Part shown: piece after piece, positions 32,635 through 41,307 of the stretch
Layout: each line of letters begins with the position of its first letter
Position numbering within the stretch: position 1 is the stretch's first letter
Assembly (NCBI GenBank): GCA_027314765.1
Contig: DAHVAF010000260.1
Coordinates: forward strand, 1 to 41,411
DNA: 41,411 nt
Source of the DNA: Clostridia bacterium
GTDB lineage: Bacteria > Bacillota > Sulfobacillia > RBS10-35 > JAJYVM01
Reading direction: 5' to 3'
Made by a program: the position numbers and the translations under genes
Notes under the pieces: generated by a model
What the model was told of the DNA's origin: nothing
Databases searched by the model: none
The model's input: only the letters and a program-made list of their open reading frames with translations

Positions 32635-33524
32635 CATCGGGACAGGAGAACGGGCTCCGCACCTGGATCGGCGACCGGCAGCCGCGCCTGCTGGCGGTGA
32701 CCGGCGGCAAGGGCGGCGTGGGCAAGAGCAACTTCAGCCTGAACTTCGCCATCGCCCTGGGCCAGCTCGGCCGCCGCTGCCTGCTGATCGACTGCGACAG
32801 CGGACTCGGCAACATCGACGTGCTGCTCGGCCTATTCGCCCCCCACCACCTCGGCCACGTGCTGACCGGGGAGGCGACGCTGGACCAGGCCATCATGGCC
32901 GGGCCGGGCGACCTGGAGATCCTGCCCGCGGCCTCTGGCGTGCAGGCCCTCGGCAAGGCGACGGCGGCTGAGGCAGGGCGGCTGCTGAAGGCCCTGACCG
33001 CCGTCAGCCAGCGCTACGCGGTGATCATCTTCGACACCAGCGCCGGCCTCGGCCCGCAGGTGCGCTCGCTGCTGAAGGCGGCGCCGGAGACCATCGTCGT
33101 GACCACGCCGGAGCCCACGGCGCTGGCCGACGCCTACGCGACCCTCAAGGTGCTCGCCGGCTTCAAGCACGCCCCCACCGTGCAGGTGGTGGTGAATGCG
33201 GCCGACAGCGGCCGGGAGGCCCAGGCCGTGATCGACAGCATCGCCACGGTGAGCGAGCGGTTCCTGGGCCAGACCCCCGGCTACCTCGGCTTCATCCCCC
33301 GGGACCCGGCCGTTCCGCTGGCCGTCAAGAGCCAGACTCCTTTCCTGGTGGCCTCGCCCGGATGCCCGGCCAGCCGGGCGGTCAAGGGTCTGGCGGCCAC
33401 CTGGGCGGGCGTGGAGCCGCTTGCGCCGGAGCGCACCGACGTCTGGTCGATGTTCCGCTCGCTGTGGGGCAACGCCACCGTCGCACTCCGTCCCGCGGCC
33501 TCCCGAGAGAAGGTGTCGGGCTAG
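32631..33524 (+). CDS. flhG: MinD/ParA-like ATPase FlhG (FleN, YlxH)
   Basis: FlhG partners FlhF in setting flagellar number. The deviant Walker A KGGVGKS lies at residues 27–33. IDCDSGLGNIDVLLGL and IIFDTSAGLGPQV are the Walker A' and B regions. The N-terminal GQENGLRTWI resembles, loosely, the DQAxxLR helix that stimulates FlhF GTPase. GTG 32631 overlaps the flhF stop and lies seven bases after AAGGAGGG. The protein has 297 residues. Confidence 0.94.
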   Translation: MTSGQENGLRTWIGDRQPRLLAVTGGKGGVGKSNFSLNFAIALGQLGRRCLLIDCDSGLGNIDVLLGLFAPHHLGHVLTGEATLDQAIMAGPGDLEILPAASGVQALGKATAAEAGRLLKALTAVSQRYAVIIFDTSAGLGPQVRSLLKAAPETIVVTTPEPTALADAYATLKVLAGFKHAPTVQVVVNAADSGREAQAVIDSIATVSERFLGQTPGYLGFIPRDPAVPLAVKSQTPFLVASPGCPASRAVKGLAATWAGVEPLAPERTDVWSMFRSLWGNATVALRPAASREKVSG

Positions 33525-33566
33525 ATGGCAGCGGCGGGCAGCGACGGCGGCAAAGGAGGAGCACCC

Positions 33567-34334
33567 GTGGACACCAGCAAGGGCGCCTGGCGGGCGTACC
33601 GCTCGGCCGGTGGGACCCCGATCCGCGACGAGGACGTGGTCAAGTACCTGCCGCTGGTCAAGCACATCGCGGCGCGGCTGGCCCTGGGCCTGCCCTCGCA
33701 CGTGGATGTCGACGACCTGTACTCATACGGCATCTTCGGCCTGCTGGACGCGCTGGCCAAGTTCGACCCCGCCCGGGGCGTGAAGTTTGAGACGTACGCC
33801 TATACGCGGATCAAGGGCGCCATCGTGGACGGGCTGCGTGCCATGGACTGGGCCCCGGCGTCCCTGCGCCAGCGGGCGCGCCAGGTCGAGGAGGCCTACT
33901 GGCGGGTGGAGTCCCGCGAGGGCCGCCCGGCCAGCGACGACGAGGTCGCCGCCGAGCTGGGCCTGCCGGTGCCGGAGTTCGAGCACATTCTGCAGGACCT
34001 GGAGCGCGCGGCGGTCCTCAGCCTGGATGAGGTATGGTCCGGCGAGGGCGAGGACGGTGAGTTCACGCTGCGCGACGTTGTCTCCGACCCGGCGGCGCCC
34101 GACCCCCTCCAGAACGCGGAGCTGCAGGACCGAAAGCGCCGGCTGGCCGAGGCGATCGAGCGCCTGCCCGAAATGGAGCGCATGGTCGTCAGCCTCTTTT
34201 ACTACGACGGCCTGGCCCCCAAGGAGATCGCCGCCATCATGCGCCTGTCGGTGTCGCGCATCAGCCAGCTGCACAGCAAGGCCGTGCTGCGGCTGCGCGG
34301 CGGCCTGCAGAGCGTGAAGGGCGCGCTCACATAG
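33567..34334 (+). CDS. sigD: Flagellar RNA polymerase sigma factor (FliA/SigD/WhiG type)
   Basis: A sigma-28-class factor for late flagellar genes. Region 2 is YLPLVKHIAARLALGLPSHVDVDDLYSYGIFGLLDALAKFDPARGVKFETYAYTRIKGAIVDGLR, the classic FliA form. Region 3 (ASDDEVAAELGLPVPEFEHIL) and region 4 (IERLPEMERMVVSLFYYDGLAPKEIAAIMRLSVSRISQLHSKA) follow. GTG 33567 has an AAAGGAGGA site six bases upstream and gives 255 residues, normal for the family. ATG 33525, next to the flhG stop, is less well placed. No flgM anti-sigma gene lies in the window. Confidence 0.93.
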   Translation: MDTSKGAWRAYRSAGGTPIRDEDVVKYLPLVKHIAARLALGLPSHVDVDDLYSYGIFGLLDALAKFDPARGVKFETYAYTRIKGAIVDGLRAMDWAPASLRQRARQVEEAYWRVESREGRPASDDEVAAELGLPVPEFEHILQDLERAAVLSLDEVWSGEGEDGEFTLRDVVSDPAAPDPLQNAELQDRKRRLAEAIERLPEMERMVVSLFYYDGLAPKEIAAIMRLSVSRISQLHSKAVLRLRGGLQSVKGALT

Positions 34335-34372
34335 CGGATAGGCCATTCATGGCCGGGGGGAGGTGAGAGCAG

Positions 34373-34711
34373 ATGGCGGTCCGGCCCGTCGACCTGCAGG
34401 CACCCCTGCCGCAGATCGACGAGGTGGCCCGGGTTCAGCGGGTTCCGCAGGCCGCCTCCGAGCGGGAGGCGTCGGCCACGGTCGTCCAGGGACAGCCTGA
34501 GGTGCGCGAGCGCCAGCAGGACGTGCCCCATTCCCCGGACGTGGCCGCCGAGGAGCCAGACAGCGACCGCCGCCGGAGACGCCGCGACGGGCGCGATTCA
34601 CGCCGCGGGTCGAAGGATGCGGCGCGGTCGGGCGCGGCCCCGGAGGGCGAGTCCGCGGAGGACGACTCGCCGCCGGTGAAGGGCACGCACCTGGACGTGC
34701 GCGGGCTGTAG
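34373..34711 (+). CDS. Small protein at the end of the flagellar operon, unrecognised
   Basis: This 112-residue hydrophilic protein begins MAVRPVDLQAPLPQIDEVARVQ and ends KGTHLDVRGL. The middle is rich in Gln, Glu, Arg and Ser and probably disordered. Its short conserved-looking ends resemble small hypothetical proteins that follow the sigma gene in clostridial flagellar operons, though I recall this family only loosely. ATG 34373 is preceded by a GGGGGGAGGTG site. It lies 38 bp after the sigma gene on the same strand, so it is probably the last gene of the operon. No membrane segment or known domain is visible. Confidence 0.65.
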   Translation: MAVRPVDLQAPLPQIDEVARVQRVPQAASEREASATVVQGQPEVRERQQDVPHSPDVAAEEPDSDRRRRRRDGRDSRRGSKDAARSGAAPEGESAEDDSPPVKGTHLDVRGL

Positions 34712-34809
34712 CCTGCGCGCGGAATCTCCGCTCCCGCCGACAGGGACCGCGCGCCGCCCTTGCGAATGTCTCACGTCGTCACTTCTGTGGCTACGGGGAG
34801 CGTGAGGGC
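34712..34809 (+). other. Operon boundary with an inverted repeat
   Basis: Bases 34715–34722 (GCGCGCGG) pair with 34747–34754 across a 24-base loop. With no T-run it is a poor intrinsic terminator. It marks the likely end of the flagellar operon before the TrmB-type regulator gene. Confidence 0.3.
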
Positions 34810-35610
34810 TTGGCGGCGAGCGCCCTGTTACAGGAGCTCGGGTTCACCGAGTACGAGGCGAAGGTTTACGAGGCGCTGATCGGTCACCCGTCCTCGACGG
34901 GGTACGAGGTCGCGCGCCACAGCGGCGTGCCGCGCGCGAAGGTCTACGAGGTCCTGGAGGGTCTGCAGGCGCGGGGGATCGTGCTGACCCGGCCCGAGGA
35001 GAACCGCACGCTCTACGAGCCGCTGCCGTACGAGACCCTTCTGCAGCGGTCCCAGGACAACATGCGCCGCGTCTGCACCGAGCTGTCCGGCCAGCTGGCC
35101 GCTGCGGCCGTACGGACCGAGCCCGCCGCCTTTCTGAGCCTCAGCGGCCGCGAGCGCATCCTCACCAGCTGCCGGGACATGATCGTCGGGGCGCGTCGCC
35201 GCCTGTTCTTCTCGGGCTGGCCCACGGAGGCCCAGATCCTCGCCCCCGAGCTGCTGGCCGCCGAGCGCCGCGGGATCGGCGTATTCGCCCTGGTCTACGG
35301 GGGTACATCGCTCCCGCTGCAGCGCTGGTTCACGCACACCGTCACCACCATTCAGCAGCGCGAGGTCGAGCGGGCGGGGCGCTGGCTCGGGCTCGTCGCG
35401 GACCACGACCAGGCCCTGATCGGCCACGTGCTGGACGGCGAGCAGGCCGTCGCCATGTGGACCAAAAACCCCGTGCTGGTGCAGGTGCCCGCCGAGTGGA
35501 TCAAGCACGACATCTACATGCTGGAGTTCGGCCGCGCCCTGCGTGACCGCCTCGGCGGCTTCGTGCCTCCCCAGCGTCTGGCCGAGCTGCAGTCGATGTG
35601 GGAGGGCTGA
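34810..35610 (+). CDS. TrmB-family transcriptional regulator
   Basis: The first ~70 residues form a winged helix typical of TrmB proteins: LLQELGFTEYEAKVYEALIG, then STGYEVARHSGVPRAKVYEVLEGLQARGIV. The remaining ~190 residues resemble the phospholipase-D-like effector part (LTSCRDMIVGARRRLFFSGWPTEA … WTKNPVLVQVPAEWIKHDIYML). The TTG start follows GGGGAG by nine bases. Its stop overlaps the start of the CoA-transferase gene (TGATG), so it probably regulates that operon. The effector is unknown. Confidence 0.82.
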   Translation: MAASALLQELGFTEYEAKVYEALIGHPSSTGYEVARHSGVPRAKVYEVLEGLQARGIVLTRPEENRTLYEPLPYETLLQRSQDNMRRVCTELSGQLAAAAVRTEPAAFLSLSGRERILTSCRDMIVGARRRLFFSGWPTEAQILAPELLAAERRGIGVFALVYGGTSLPLQRWFTHTVTTIQQREVERAGRWLGLVADHDQALIGHVLDGEQAVAMWTKNPVLVQVPAEWIKHDIYMLEFGRALRDRLGGFVPPQRLAELQSMWEG

Positions 35611-36803
35611 TGCCTCCCGCAAGGCCTTCGCCAACCACGGCTTCGGGGGCGGCCAGCCCTGCGCTATCTGGCATTCGGGTGCTCGAGCTCGGCCAGCTGA
35701 TCGCCGCCCCCGTCGCCGCCCGCATCCTCGCCGACTTCGGCGCCGACGTGATCAAGGTGGAGCCGCCCGGCTCCGGAGACCCCCTGCGTACCTGGGGGGC
35801 CGGGGACGGGCTGTGGTGGCGGTACCAATCCCGCGGCAAGCGTCTGATCACGGCCGACCTGCGGCAGCAGGCCGGCCGCGACCTTGTCCGGGGACTGGTC
35901 GCCCACTGCGATGTCGTCGTGGAGAACTTCCGCACGGGTCGGCTCACGGCGTGGGGCCTCGGCGACGAGGCGCTGCGCTTGGTGCGACCCGACCTGGTGA
36001 TCGTGCACGTGTCGGGGTACGGCCAGACCGGCCCGTACCGGGACCGGCCGGGTTTCGGTAACATCGCCGAGTCCATGGGAGGGCTGCGCTACATCACGGG
36101 CGACCCCGATGGCCCCCCCATGCGCGTGGGCGTGAGCCTCGGGGACGAGATCGCCGCACTGCACGCCGTGATCGGCGTGCTTTTGGGGCTGCGCGCCCGG
36201 CCCGAAACGGTGGACGTGGCGCTGACCGAGTCCGTCTTCAGCGTCCTCGAGAACACCCTGGCGGAGTACAGGCATCTCGGCATTGTCCGGGAACGGACGG
36301 GCAATACGCTGCTCAACGCCGCGCCGTCCGGAGTGTATGAGACGGCCGACGGCCGCTGGCTGGCCATCGGCGGCAACGGCGACTCCATCTTCAGGCGCCT
36401 CTGCCACGCCATCGGGCGTGATGACCTGGGTAGCGACCCGGGTCTGGCGGACAACCGCGGCCGTATGGCGCGGGTGGATGCGCTGAACCAGGTGCTGTCC
36501 GAGTGGGTGGGTGACCATACCGTCGACGAGGCGATGGCCATACTGGCGGTTGCTGAGGTCCCCGCGGGGCCCGTCTATTCCATCGCCGACATTGCGGCCG
36601 ATCCCCAGTTCCAGGCGCGGGATATGATCGTGGATGTGGATGGCTTTTCGATGCCCGGCATCGTGCCGGCCCTGAGCTCACATCCCGGCGGCATCGGTTG
36701 GGCCGGCGCCGCCCTCGGCGCGCACAATGCGGAAGTTTATGGACAGCTCCTGGGGATCGGCCGGGACGAGCTCGCTGCGCTGGCCCGCAAGGGAGTCATC
36801 TGA
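35610..36803 (+). CDS. CoA-transferase family III (CaiB/BaiF), SUGCT/Smt-like
   Basis: A family III CoA-transferase of 397 residues, the standard single-unit size. Motifs include IRVLELGQLIAAPVAARILADFGADVIKVEPPGSGDPLR, RGKRLITADLR, VENFRTGRLTAWGLG and VIVHVSGYGQTGPYRDRPGF. The last is followed by IAESMGGLRYITGD and ALTESVFSVLEN. Because it is next to an HMG-CoA-lyase-like gene, it may activate 3-hydroxy-3-methylglutarate or citramalate to the CoA ester, as SUGCT-type enzymes do; this is inference. ATG 35610 overlaps the stop of the regulator gene. It is unlike the antisense CoA-transferase at 9101–10495, which is longer and of another subgroup. Confidence 0.85.
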   Translation: MPPARPSPTTASGAASPALSGIRVLELGQLIAAPVAARILADFGADVIKVEPPGSGDPLRTWGAGDGLWWRYQSRGKRLITADLRQQAGRDLVRGLVAHCDVVVENFRTGRLTAWGLGDEALRLVRPDLVIVHVSGYGQTGPYRDRPGFGNIAESMGGLRYITGDPDGPPMRVGVSLGDEIAALHAVIGVLLGLRARPETVDVALTESVFSVLENTLAEYRHLGIVRERTGNTLLNAAPSGVYETADGRWLAIGGNGDSIFRRLCHAIGRDDLGSDPGLADNRGRMARVDALNQVLSEWVGDHTVDEAMAILAVAEVPAGPVYSIADIAADPQFQARDMIVDVDGFSMPGIVPALSSHPGGIGWAGAALGAHNAEVYGQLLGIGRDELAALARKGVI

Positions 36804-36804
36804 C

Positions 36805-37707
36805 GTGGGCATCCAGGTCCAGGAGGTCGGGCCGCGCGACGGCCTGCAGAACGACCCCGCCCGCCTCAGCGCCGCGCAGAAGGTCGCGCTGGTGGAGCGG
36901 CTGGCGGCGGCCGGCCTGCGCCGGATCGAGACCGGCAGCTTCGTGCACCCCAGGGCCGTGCCGGCCATGGCCGACAGCGAGGCCGTGTTCGCAGGCATCC
37001 ACCGGCGTCCAGGGGTCTCCTACTCGGGCCTGGCGCTGAACGGGCGCGGGGTCGAGCGCGCGCTCGCCGCCACGGTGGACGAGGTCCACCTCAGCTTCGG
37101 GATCACGGAGTCGTTCAACCAGAAGAATCAGCGCCAGAGCCCGGAGGACAACTTCCGTGCGTTCTGCGAGCTCCTGCCGAAGGTGAAGGCGGCGGGGATC
37201 CCGTGCACGCTGACCTTCTCCGTGGCGTTCGGGTGCCCGTTCGAGGGCCAGGTGGACCCCGGGCGGGTTATGTCCTTCGTCGAGCGGGCGGCCGAGGCGG
37301 GGTTCGATGAGATCGGGCTCGCCGACACCATCGGTGTCGCCGTGCCAAGCCAGGTCAGCGCGCTCTTCACGCGGGCGCGGGGGACGATCGGCACTCGCGT
37401 GCCGATCGCCGCTCACTTCCACAACACCCGCAGCACGGGCCTGGCCAACGCCTACGCCGCGCTGGAGTCCGGCGCCACCATCTTCGACGCCGCCGTCGGC
37501 GGGACGGGCGGCTGTCCCTTCGCCCCCAACGCCACGGGGAACATCGCCACCGAGGACCTCGTCTACATGCTGGACGGCATGGGCGTCGCGACGGGTATCG
37601 ACCTCGAAGCGCTGATCGAGGTCGCCCGCTGGCTGGAGGGCCAGCTCGGCCACCGCCTGGAGGGCATGGTCATGAAGGCCGGGCCGTTCCGGACCGTGCC
37701 GGCCTGA
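36805..37707 (+). CDS. Hydroxymethylglutaryl-CoA lyase-like enzyme
   Basis: HMG-CoA lyase cleaves HMG-CoA to acetyl-CoA and acetoacetate at the end of leucine breakdown. The TIM-barrel motifs are complete: Arg11–Asp12 in GPRDGLQN, SVAFGCPFEG, metal-binding His204 and His206 in HFHNT, and the signature GGTGGCPFAPNATGNIATED with active-site Cys237 and Asn246. GTG 36805, one base after the CoA-transferase stop, gives MGIQVQEVGPRDG and 300 residues, the typical bacterial size. A related activity on citramalyl-CoA is possible. It is the last gene of the TrmB–CoA-transferase–lyase unit. Confidence 0.9.
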   Translation: MGIQVQEVGPRDGLQNDPARLSAAQKVALVERLAAAGLRRIETGSFVHPRAVPAMADSEAVFAGIHRRPGVSYSGLALNGRGVERALAATVDEVHLSFGITESFNQKNQRQSPEDNFRAFCELLPKVKAAGIPCTLTFSVAFGCPFEGQVDPGRVMSFVERAAEAGFDEIGLADTIGVAVPSQVSALFTRARGTIGTRVPIAAHFHNTRSTGLANAYAALESGATIFDAAVGGTGGCPFAPNATGNIATEDLVYMLDGMGVATGIDLEALIEVARWLEGQLGHRLEGMVMKAGPFRTVPA

Positions 37708-37739
37708 CGGCGTCCCGACAAACCGCAGCGCGCCTGTGT

Positions 37740-37763
37740 GCGGCGGCCCGTTGGGGCCGCCGC
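37740..37763 (+). terminator. Hairpin terminator after the lyase gene
   Basis: A perfect 10-bp GC stem (37740–37749 with 37754–37763) with a GTTG loop lies 32 bp after the stop. Only a weak T-containing tail (TCCGATTCCC) follows. The rest of the gap to 37920 holds a 10-bp palindrome CAGTGCACTG at 37865–37874 and no gene. Confidence 0.55.
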
Positions 37764-37920
37764 TCCGATTCCCGCCAAAGCCAATTGGTGGATGGACCAG
37801 GGAGTCCTGCGCGGCGGCCTGCGTCGGGCCCCATCACCTCGGTACAGGAAGCTCAAGCTTTCTGCAGTGCACTGGGCGCGCTTGGCCTGCCGTGAGTGGC
37901 TGGACTAGCGTGTCAGGGGG

Positions 37921-38766
37921 GTGATGTTGATTCGTAAGGACATGAGCCGCTGGCTGACAGTCGCGGTCGGTGCGGTCCTCGTCGCCGCGGCGCCTTTGGG
38001 CGCCCCGGCTGTGGCGGCGGCCGCCACCTCGTCCTTCACCTACACGAGTCCCGTGACGTACGGGGTCCTGAACGGATCCAGCGGAGGGGCCTCGCTGCCG
38101 AGCCAGCTCGGCGGCAGCTCGACCACAACCACGTTCACATCCCAGTCCACGACGTCGAGCTTATCCCAAGGGGTCACGTACTCGACCGGCTCGTTGAGCC
38201 AGAGCTCCGACCTGAGCGAAGTGCTGGCGCTGCTGTACGGTACGCAGGCAACCGGGCCGAACGGCTACGTCTCCACGGGCTCCAGCACGACCTCCACGGG
38301 CAGCGGCTCGATGAGCACGGGCTCGGCCAGCACGGGCTCGGCCAGCACGGGCTCGACGCCGTCGAGCTCGTGCAGCCTGGGGGCCGGGACCACCCAGTAC
38401 GTGCTCTGCATGACCAACGCGCAGCGGGCCCTCGTCGACGCCCAACCCCTTGCGCTGGACCCCACACTGGACTCGATCGCGCAGCAGCGGGCAAACGCGC
38501 TCGCGGCGCAGGGCACCATCGCGCATGACATCCCCGGGCTCGGCTACGCGCTCGCGATGGAACAGGCCGCTGGCGTGACGGGCACCCTGCTCGGGGCGGA
38601 GGACCTGTCCACGGGCTCGACGGTCACGCAGGCGTTCTACATGCTCGTAACCAGCCCCGAGCACGAGGCCAACATTCAGTACGCCCCATACAACAAGATC
38701 GGCATCGCCGTCGCGTCGATGGCCGACGGCACGCTGGTCCTGGACCTGGTCTTCATCGAGCAGTAG
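37921..38766 (+). CDS. Secreted CAP/SCP-domain protein (YkwD-like)
   Basis: The N-terminus has a Sec signal peptide (basic start, hydrophobic core LTVAVGAVLVAAAPLGAPAVAAAA to about residue 36). A Ser/Thr/Gly-rich region of about 110 residues follows, containing TGSAS repeats. The C-terminal CAP domain (about 155–281) shows TNAQRALVDAQPLALDPTLDSIAQQRANALA, a GxIAHD motif with the likely metal His, GAEDLSTG in place of GENLaxG, and TSPEHEANIQYAPYNKIGIAV. The function of bacterial CAP proteins is mostly unknown; many are cell-envelope or spore proteins. Start codons GTG 37921, ATG 37924 and TTG 37927 are all near the GGGGGG site, so the exact start is open. Confidence 0.82.
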   Translation: MMLIRKDMSRWLTVAVGAVLVAAAPLGAPAVAAAATSSFTYTSPVTYGVLNGSSGGASLPSQLGGSSTTTTFTSQSTTSSLSQGVTYSTGSLSQSSDLSEVLALLYGTQATGPNGYVSTGSSTTSTGSGSMSTGSASTGSASTGSTPSSSCSLGAGTTQYVLCMTNAQRALVDAQPLALDPTLDSIAQQRANALAAQGTIAHDIPGLGYALAMEQAAGVTGTLLGAEDLSTGSTVTQAFYMLVTSPEHEANIQYAPYNKIGIAVASMADGTLVLDLVFIEQ

Positions 38767-38790
38767 GCCCTGCCCAGGGGGCTCTCTCCA

Positions 38791-38834
38791 GCGGGCTGGC
38801 GCCCCGGCCGATGCCGGACTGGCGTCCAGCCCGC
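38791..38834 (+). terminator. Long interrupted hairpin after the CAP-domain gene
   Basis: Arms GCGGGCTGG (38791–38799) and CCAGCCCGC (38826–38834) enclose further pairing (CGCC/GGCG and CCGGC/GCCGG) around a CGAT loop. It starts 24 bp after the stop. The tail CTTCAC has few T residues, so it may be a weak terminator or an mRNA-end hairpin. Confidence 0.5.
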
Positions 38835-39145
38835 CTTCACATGGAGGTCAGGACCAACGGCGCAAGGCTGCGTGAAGCGACTGCGCCCTCGGATGCGGCC
38901 GTGCTGCCGAAGGTGCCGTCACCACACCTCGGCGGCAACTGCGTGGTGTTCGTCCCCGGCAGCGTCGAGACGGGCGCACGCCATCCTCGCGACTTTCCCC
39001 GACGCTGGCCCACGTCGCCCCTCCTCAGCCGATCGGAGCCCGAAGCAGCAACACAGCGCTCGAGCGGTCAACGCTCACCCCCCGCGACATGACTCCATAC
39101 CATGTCCAGGCGCGGGCTCGACTCGGGCGCCGCAGGTGGAGATTC
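38835..39145 (+). other. Spacer before the sugar-nucleotide genes, no feature recognised
   Basis: Short open frames run through this 311-bp stretch in more than one frame, but none has a plausible ribosome binding site or a recognisable protein motif. I see no clear promoter. Confidence 0.4.
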
Positions 39146-39904
39146 ATGAGCCGCAACGTTCTCGTCAAGGGCGTCATCCTCGCTGGCGGCACGGGGTCGC
39201 GGCTTGACCCTCTGACGCGTGTGACGAACAAGCACCTTCTGCCCGTGGGTGGGTGCCCAATGATCTGCCATCCCGTCGCGAAGCTCGCTCGGGCCGGAAT
39301 CCGCGATCTTCTGGTGGTCACCGGGACCGACCCCGTGGGCGCGGTCGCACGGCTGCTCGGCAGCGGACGTCAGTGGGGCGTCGACGTCACCTTCCGCGTG
39401 CAGGACGCACCGGCAGGAATCGCGGATGCGCTGGCCATGGCGGAGGGTTTTGCCGGCAACAATCCCGTGGCCGTCCTGCTGGGCGACAATATCTTTCAGG
39501 CCGATCTGGCCCCGTACGTGGCGCGCTTCCTCGACGGCGGCAGCGGGGCCCACGTCCTGCTCAAGCAGGTTTCCGACGCTGGCCGGTTTGGCGTGGCGAC
39601 CATCGAGGGCAGCCGCATCGCCCGCATCGACGAGAAGCCTGCGCATCCGCGCACCGATCTGTGCGTCACGGGCATCTACATGTACCGTCCCGATGTGTTC
39701 CAGGTCATCCGCACGGTCCGGCCCTCAACCCGCGGCGAGCTGGAGATCTCCGACGTCAACAACCACTATGCGCACACCAGGGACCTCAGCCACGACGTGC
39801 TTGACGGGTGGTGGATCGACGCCGGCACGGTCCCTGCCCTGCAGGAAGCGGACCGCCTGGCGCTGCACATGCCGGACAACCCGTGCTCCGTGACCCACCG
39901 ATGA
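39146..39904 (+). CDS. Glucose-1-phosphate nucleotidyltransferase, SpsI/RmlA-like
   Basis: The enzyme joins a sugar-1-phosphate to a nucleotide, usually dTTP, to make dTDP-glucose. The nucleotide-binding loop is GGTGSRLDPLTRVTNKHLLPV (residues 14–34), followed by an LGDNIF motif near residue 112 and RIDEKPAHPRTDLCVTGIYMY. At 252 residues it is shorter than RmlA (about 290) and matches the short SpsI-type enzymes of spore-coat polysaccharide clusters. ATG 39146 has AGGTGGAG five bases upstream. The stop overlaps the next start as ATGA. Confidence 0.88.
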   Translation: MSRNVLVKGVILAGGTGSRLDPLTRVTNKHLLPVGGCPMICHPVAKLARAGIRDLLVVTGTDPVGAVARLLGSGRQWGVDVTFRVQDAPAGIADALAMAEGFAGNNPVAVLLGDNIFQADLAPYVARFLDGGSGAHVLLKQVSDAGRFGVATIEGSRIARIDEKPAHPRTDLCVTGIYMYRPDVFQVIRTVRPSTRGELEISDVNNHYAHTRDLSHDVLDGWWIDAGTVPALQEADRLALHMPDNPCSVTHR

Positions 39905-40893
39905 GAATTCTGGTCACCGGCGGGGCGGGGTTCATCGGCAGCAGCCTCGTGCGGCTTCTGACCGACGAAACGGATGCTGCCGTGACGGTCCTGGATGCGC
40001 TCACATATGCCGGCGACACCATCAACTTGGCAGGTCTCGAGCACCGCATCCGCTTTGTGCGTGGCGATGTGTGCGATCCGACAGCTGTGTCGGAAGCCAT
40101 GGCTCGTGCCGATGCGGTGATTCATCTTGCCGCCGAGAGCCACGTCGACCGGAGCATCGCCTCGCCGCAGGCGTTCGTTCAGACGAACGTGGTTGGCACT
40201 CAGGTCGTCCTGGATGGCGCCCGGGCCGCTGGTGTGGCACGCGTGGTCCACGTCTCGACCGACGAGGTCTACGGGGCGCTGGGGGCGACTGGACGCTTCA
40301 GTGAGCTGAGCCCATTGAGGCCGACAAGTCCCTACGCCGCCAGCAAGGCGGCCGCGGAGATGCTGGTCCGTGCGTGGCATGAAACGTACGGTTTGCCAAC
40401 GCTGGTCAGCCGCTGCGGCAACAACTTCGGCCCGCGCCAGACGCCTGAGAAGCTCATCCCCCTGGTCATCCACCGCGCCCTGCACGACCAGTCGGTGCCC
40501 GTCTATGGGGATGGGCGCAACGTTCGCGAGTGGGTCCATGTCGAGGACCACTGTCGCGCGCTGGTTCGGATCCTGGAGGCCGGCCGCCCAGGCCATGTCT
40601 ACAACGTGGGCTCCGGCCAGGAGTGCAGCAACTTGGTACTCGTGGAGCACGTACTGCGCCTGCTCGGAAAACCCAGATCGCTTATCACCTTCGTCAGCGA
40701 CCGTCCGGCGCACGACTCCCGCTACGCGCTCGACTCCGCCAAGCTGCGGCGTGAGCTGGGCTGGAAGGCCCGCCAGCCGTTCCGCGCGGGACTCGAGGCC
40801 ACGGTCGCCTGGTACGCCGAAAACCCGATCTGGCTCGAGCACATGGAGCGGCGCTTGGGCACTTCCCGGGTCGATCACCTCGCCCCACGCTAG
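39901..40893 (+). CDS. dTDP-glucose 4,6-dehydratase (RfbB/SpsJ-like)
   Basis: This short-chain-dehydrogenase-fold enzyme turns dTDP-glucose into the 4-keto-6-deoxy sugar, the entry to rhamnose and related sugars. The NAD site is GGAGFIGS (7–14). The catalytic set is Thr120-Asp121-Glu122 (STDEVYG) with Tyr145 and Lys149 (YAASK). SRCGNNFGPRQTPEKLIPLVI and DGRNVREWVHVEDHCRAL are typical. It has 330 residues and starts at ATG 39901, overlapping the preceding gene, with which it forms a two-step pathway. The products rmlC and rmlD are not in the window. Confidence 0.92.
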   Translation: MRILVTGGAGFIGSSLVRLLTDETDAAVTVLDALTYAGDTINLAGLEHRIRFVRGDVCDPTAVSEAMARADAVIHLAAESHVDRSIASPQAFVQTNVVGTQVVLDGARAAGVARVVHVSTDEVYGALGATGRFSELSPLRPTSPYAASKAAAEMLVRAWHETYGLPTLVSRCGNNFGPRQTPEKLIPLVIHRALHDQSVPVYGDGRNVREWVHVEDHCRALVRILEAGRPGHVYNVGSGQECSNLVLVEHVLRLLGKPRSLITFVSDRPAHDSRYALDSAKLRRELGWKARQPFRAGLEATVAWYAENPIWLEHMERRLGTSRVDHLAPR

Positions 40894-41307
40894 CAGCCCT
40901 TTGAGACTTCTTTGCGCCATGGCCCACGGCCGTTGACGCCGCCCCGCGCCACGGCCGCGGGCACTGGCGCTGCACGGCCCGCAAGGAAGCCCAGCATGGC
41001 GTGCCGGCGGCCGTTTGACCTCCTCATCCTCGGCCCTGCGCCCGTCCGGTCCATGAACGACGGTCCGGCCCTTGGGCAGATGCCGCGCGACAAAGGCAAA
41101 AGGTTGTGAACCGCCACGGTAACCAACGCGCGGGCAAGGTCATAGGTTGGACTGGCAGTGGTGGACAAGGGGCGGCCGCGCCCGTGATCCTCGCAGCCGC
41201 TGCCCAGCGCGAACCGAGCGCGGGGGGGATGGAGCCGAAGCGCGCCCGTCGGCGGGGGACTGAGCGATCATCGCCCCGCAAAGCGGGGCACAGGGAGGAT
41301 GGATGCC
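40894..41307 (+). other. Long spacer before the final partial gene
   Basis: No gene is supported in these 414 bp; the open frames lack ribosome binding sites and recognisable motifs. CATAGGTT at 41141–41148 resembles the -10 box of sporulation sigma-E/K promoters, without a clear -35. A short hairpin, GCCCCGC (41273–41279) with GCGGGGC (41283–41289), directly precedes a GGGAGG ribosome binding site. Confidence 0.35.

Noticed and set aside
41100..41160. A GGTTACCG string on the minus strand suggesting another GEMM riboswitch
   Set aside because: The partner motifs GACGCAAAGCC and GGGCAAACC are absent at the expected distance.
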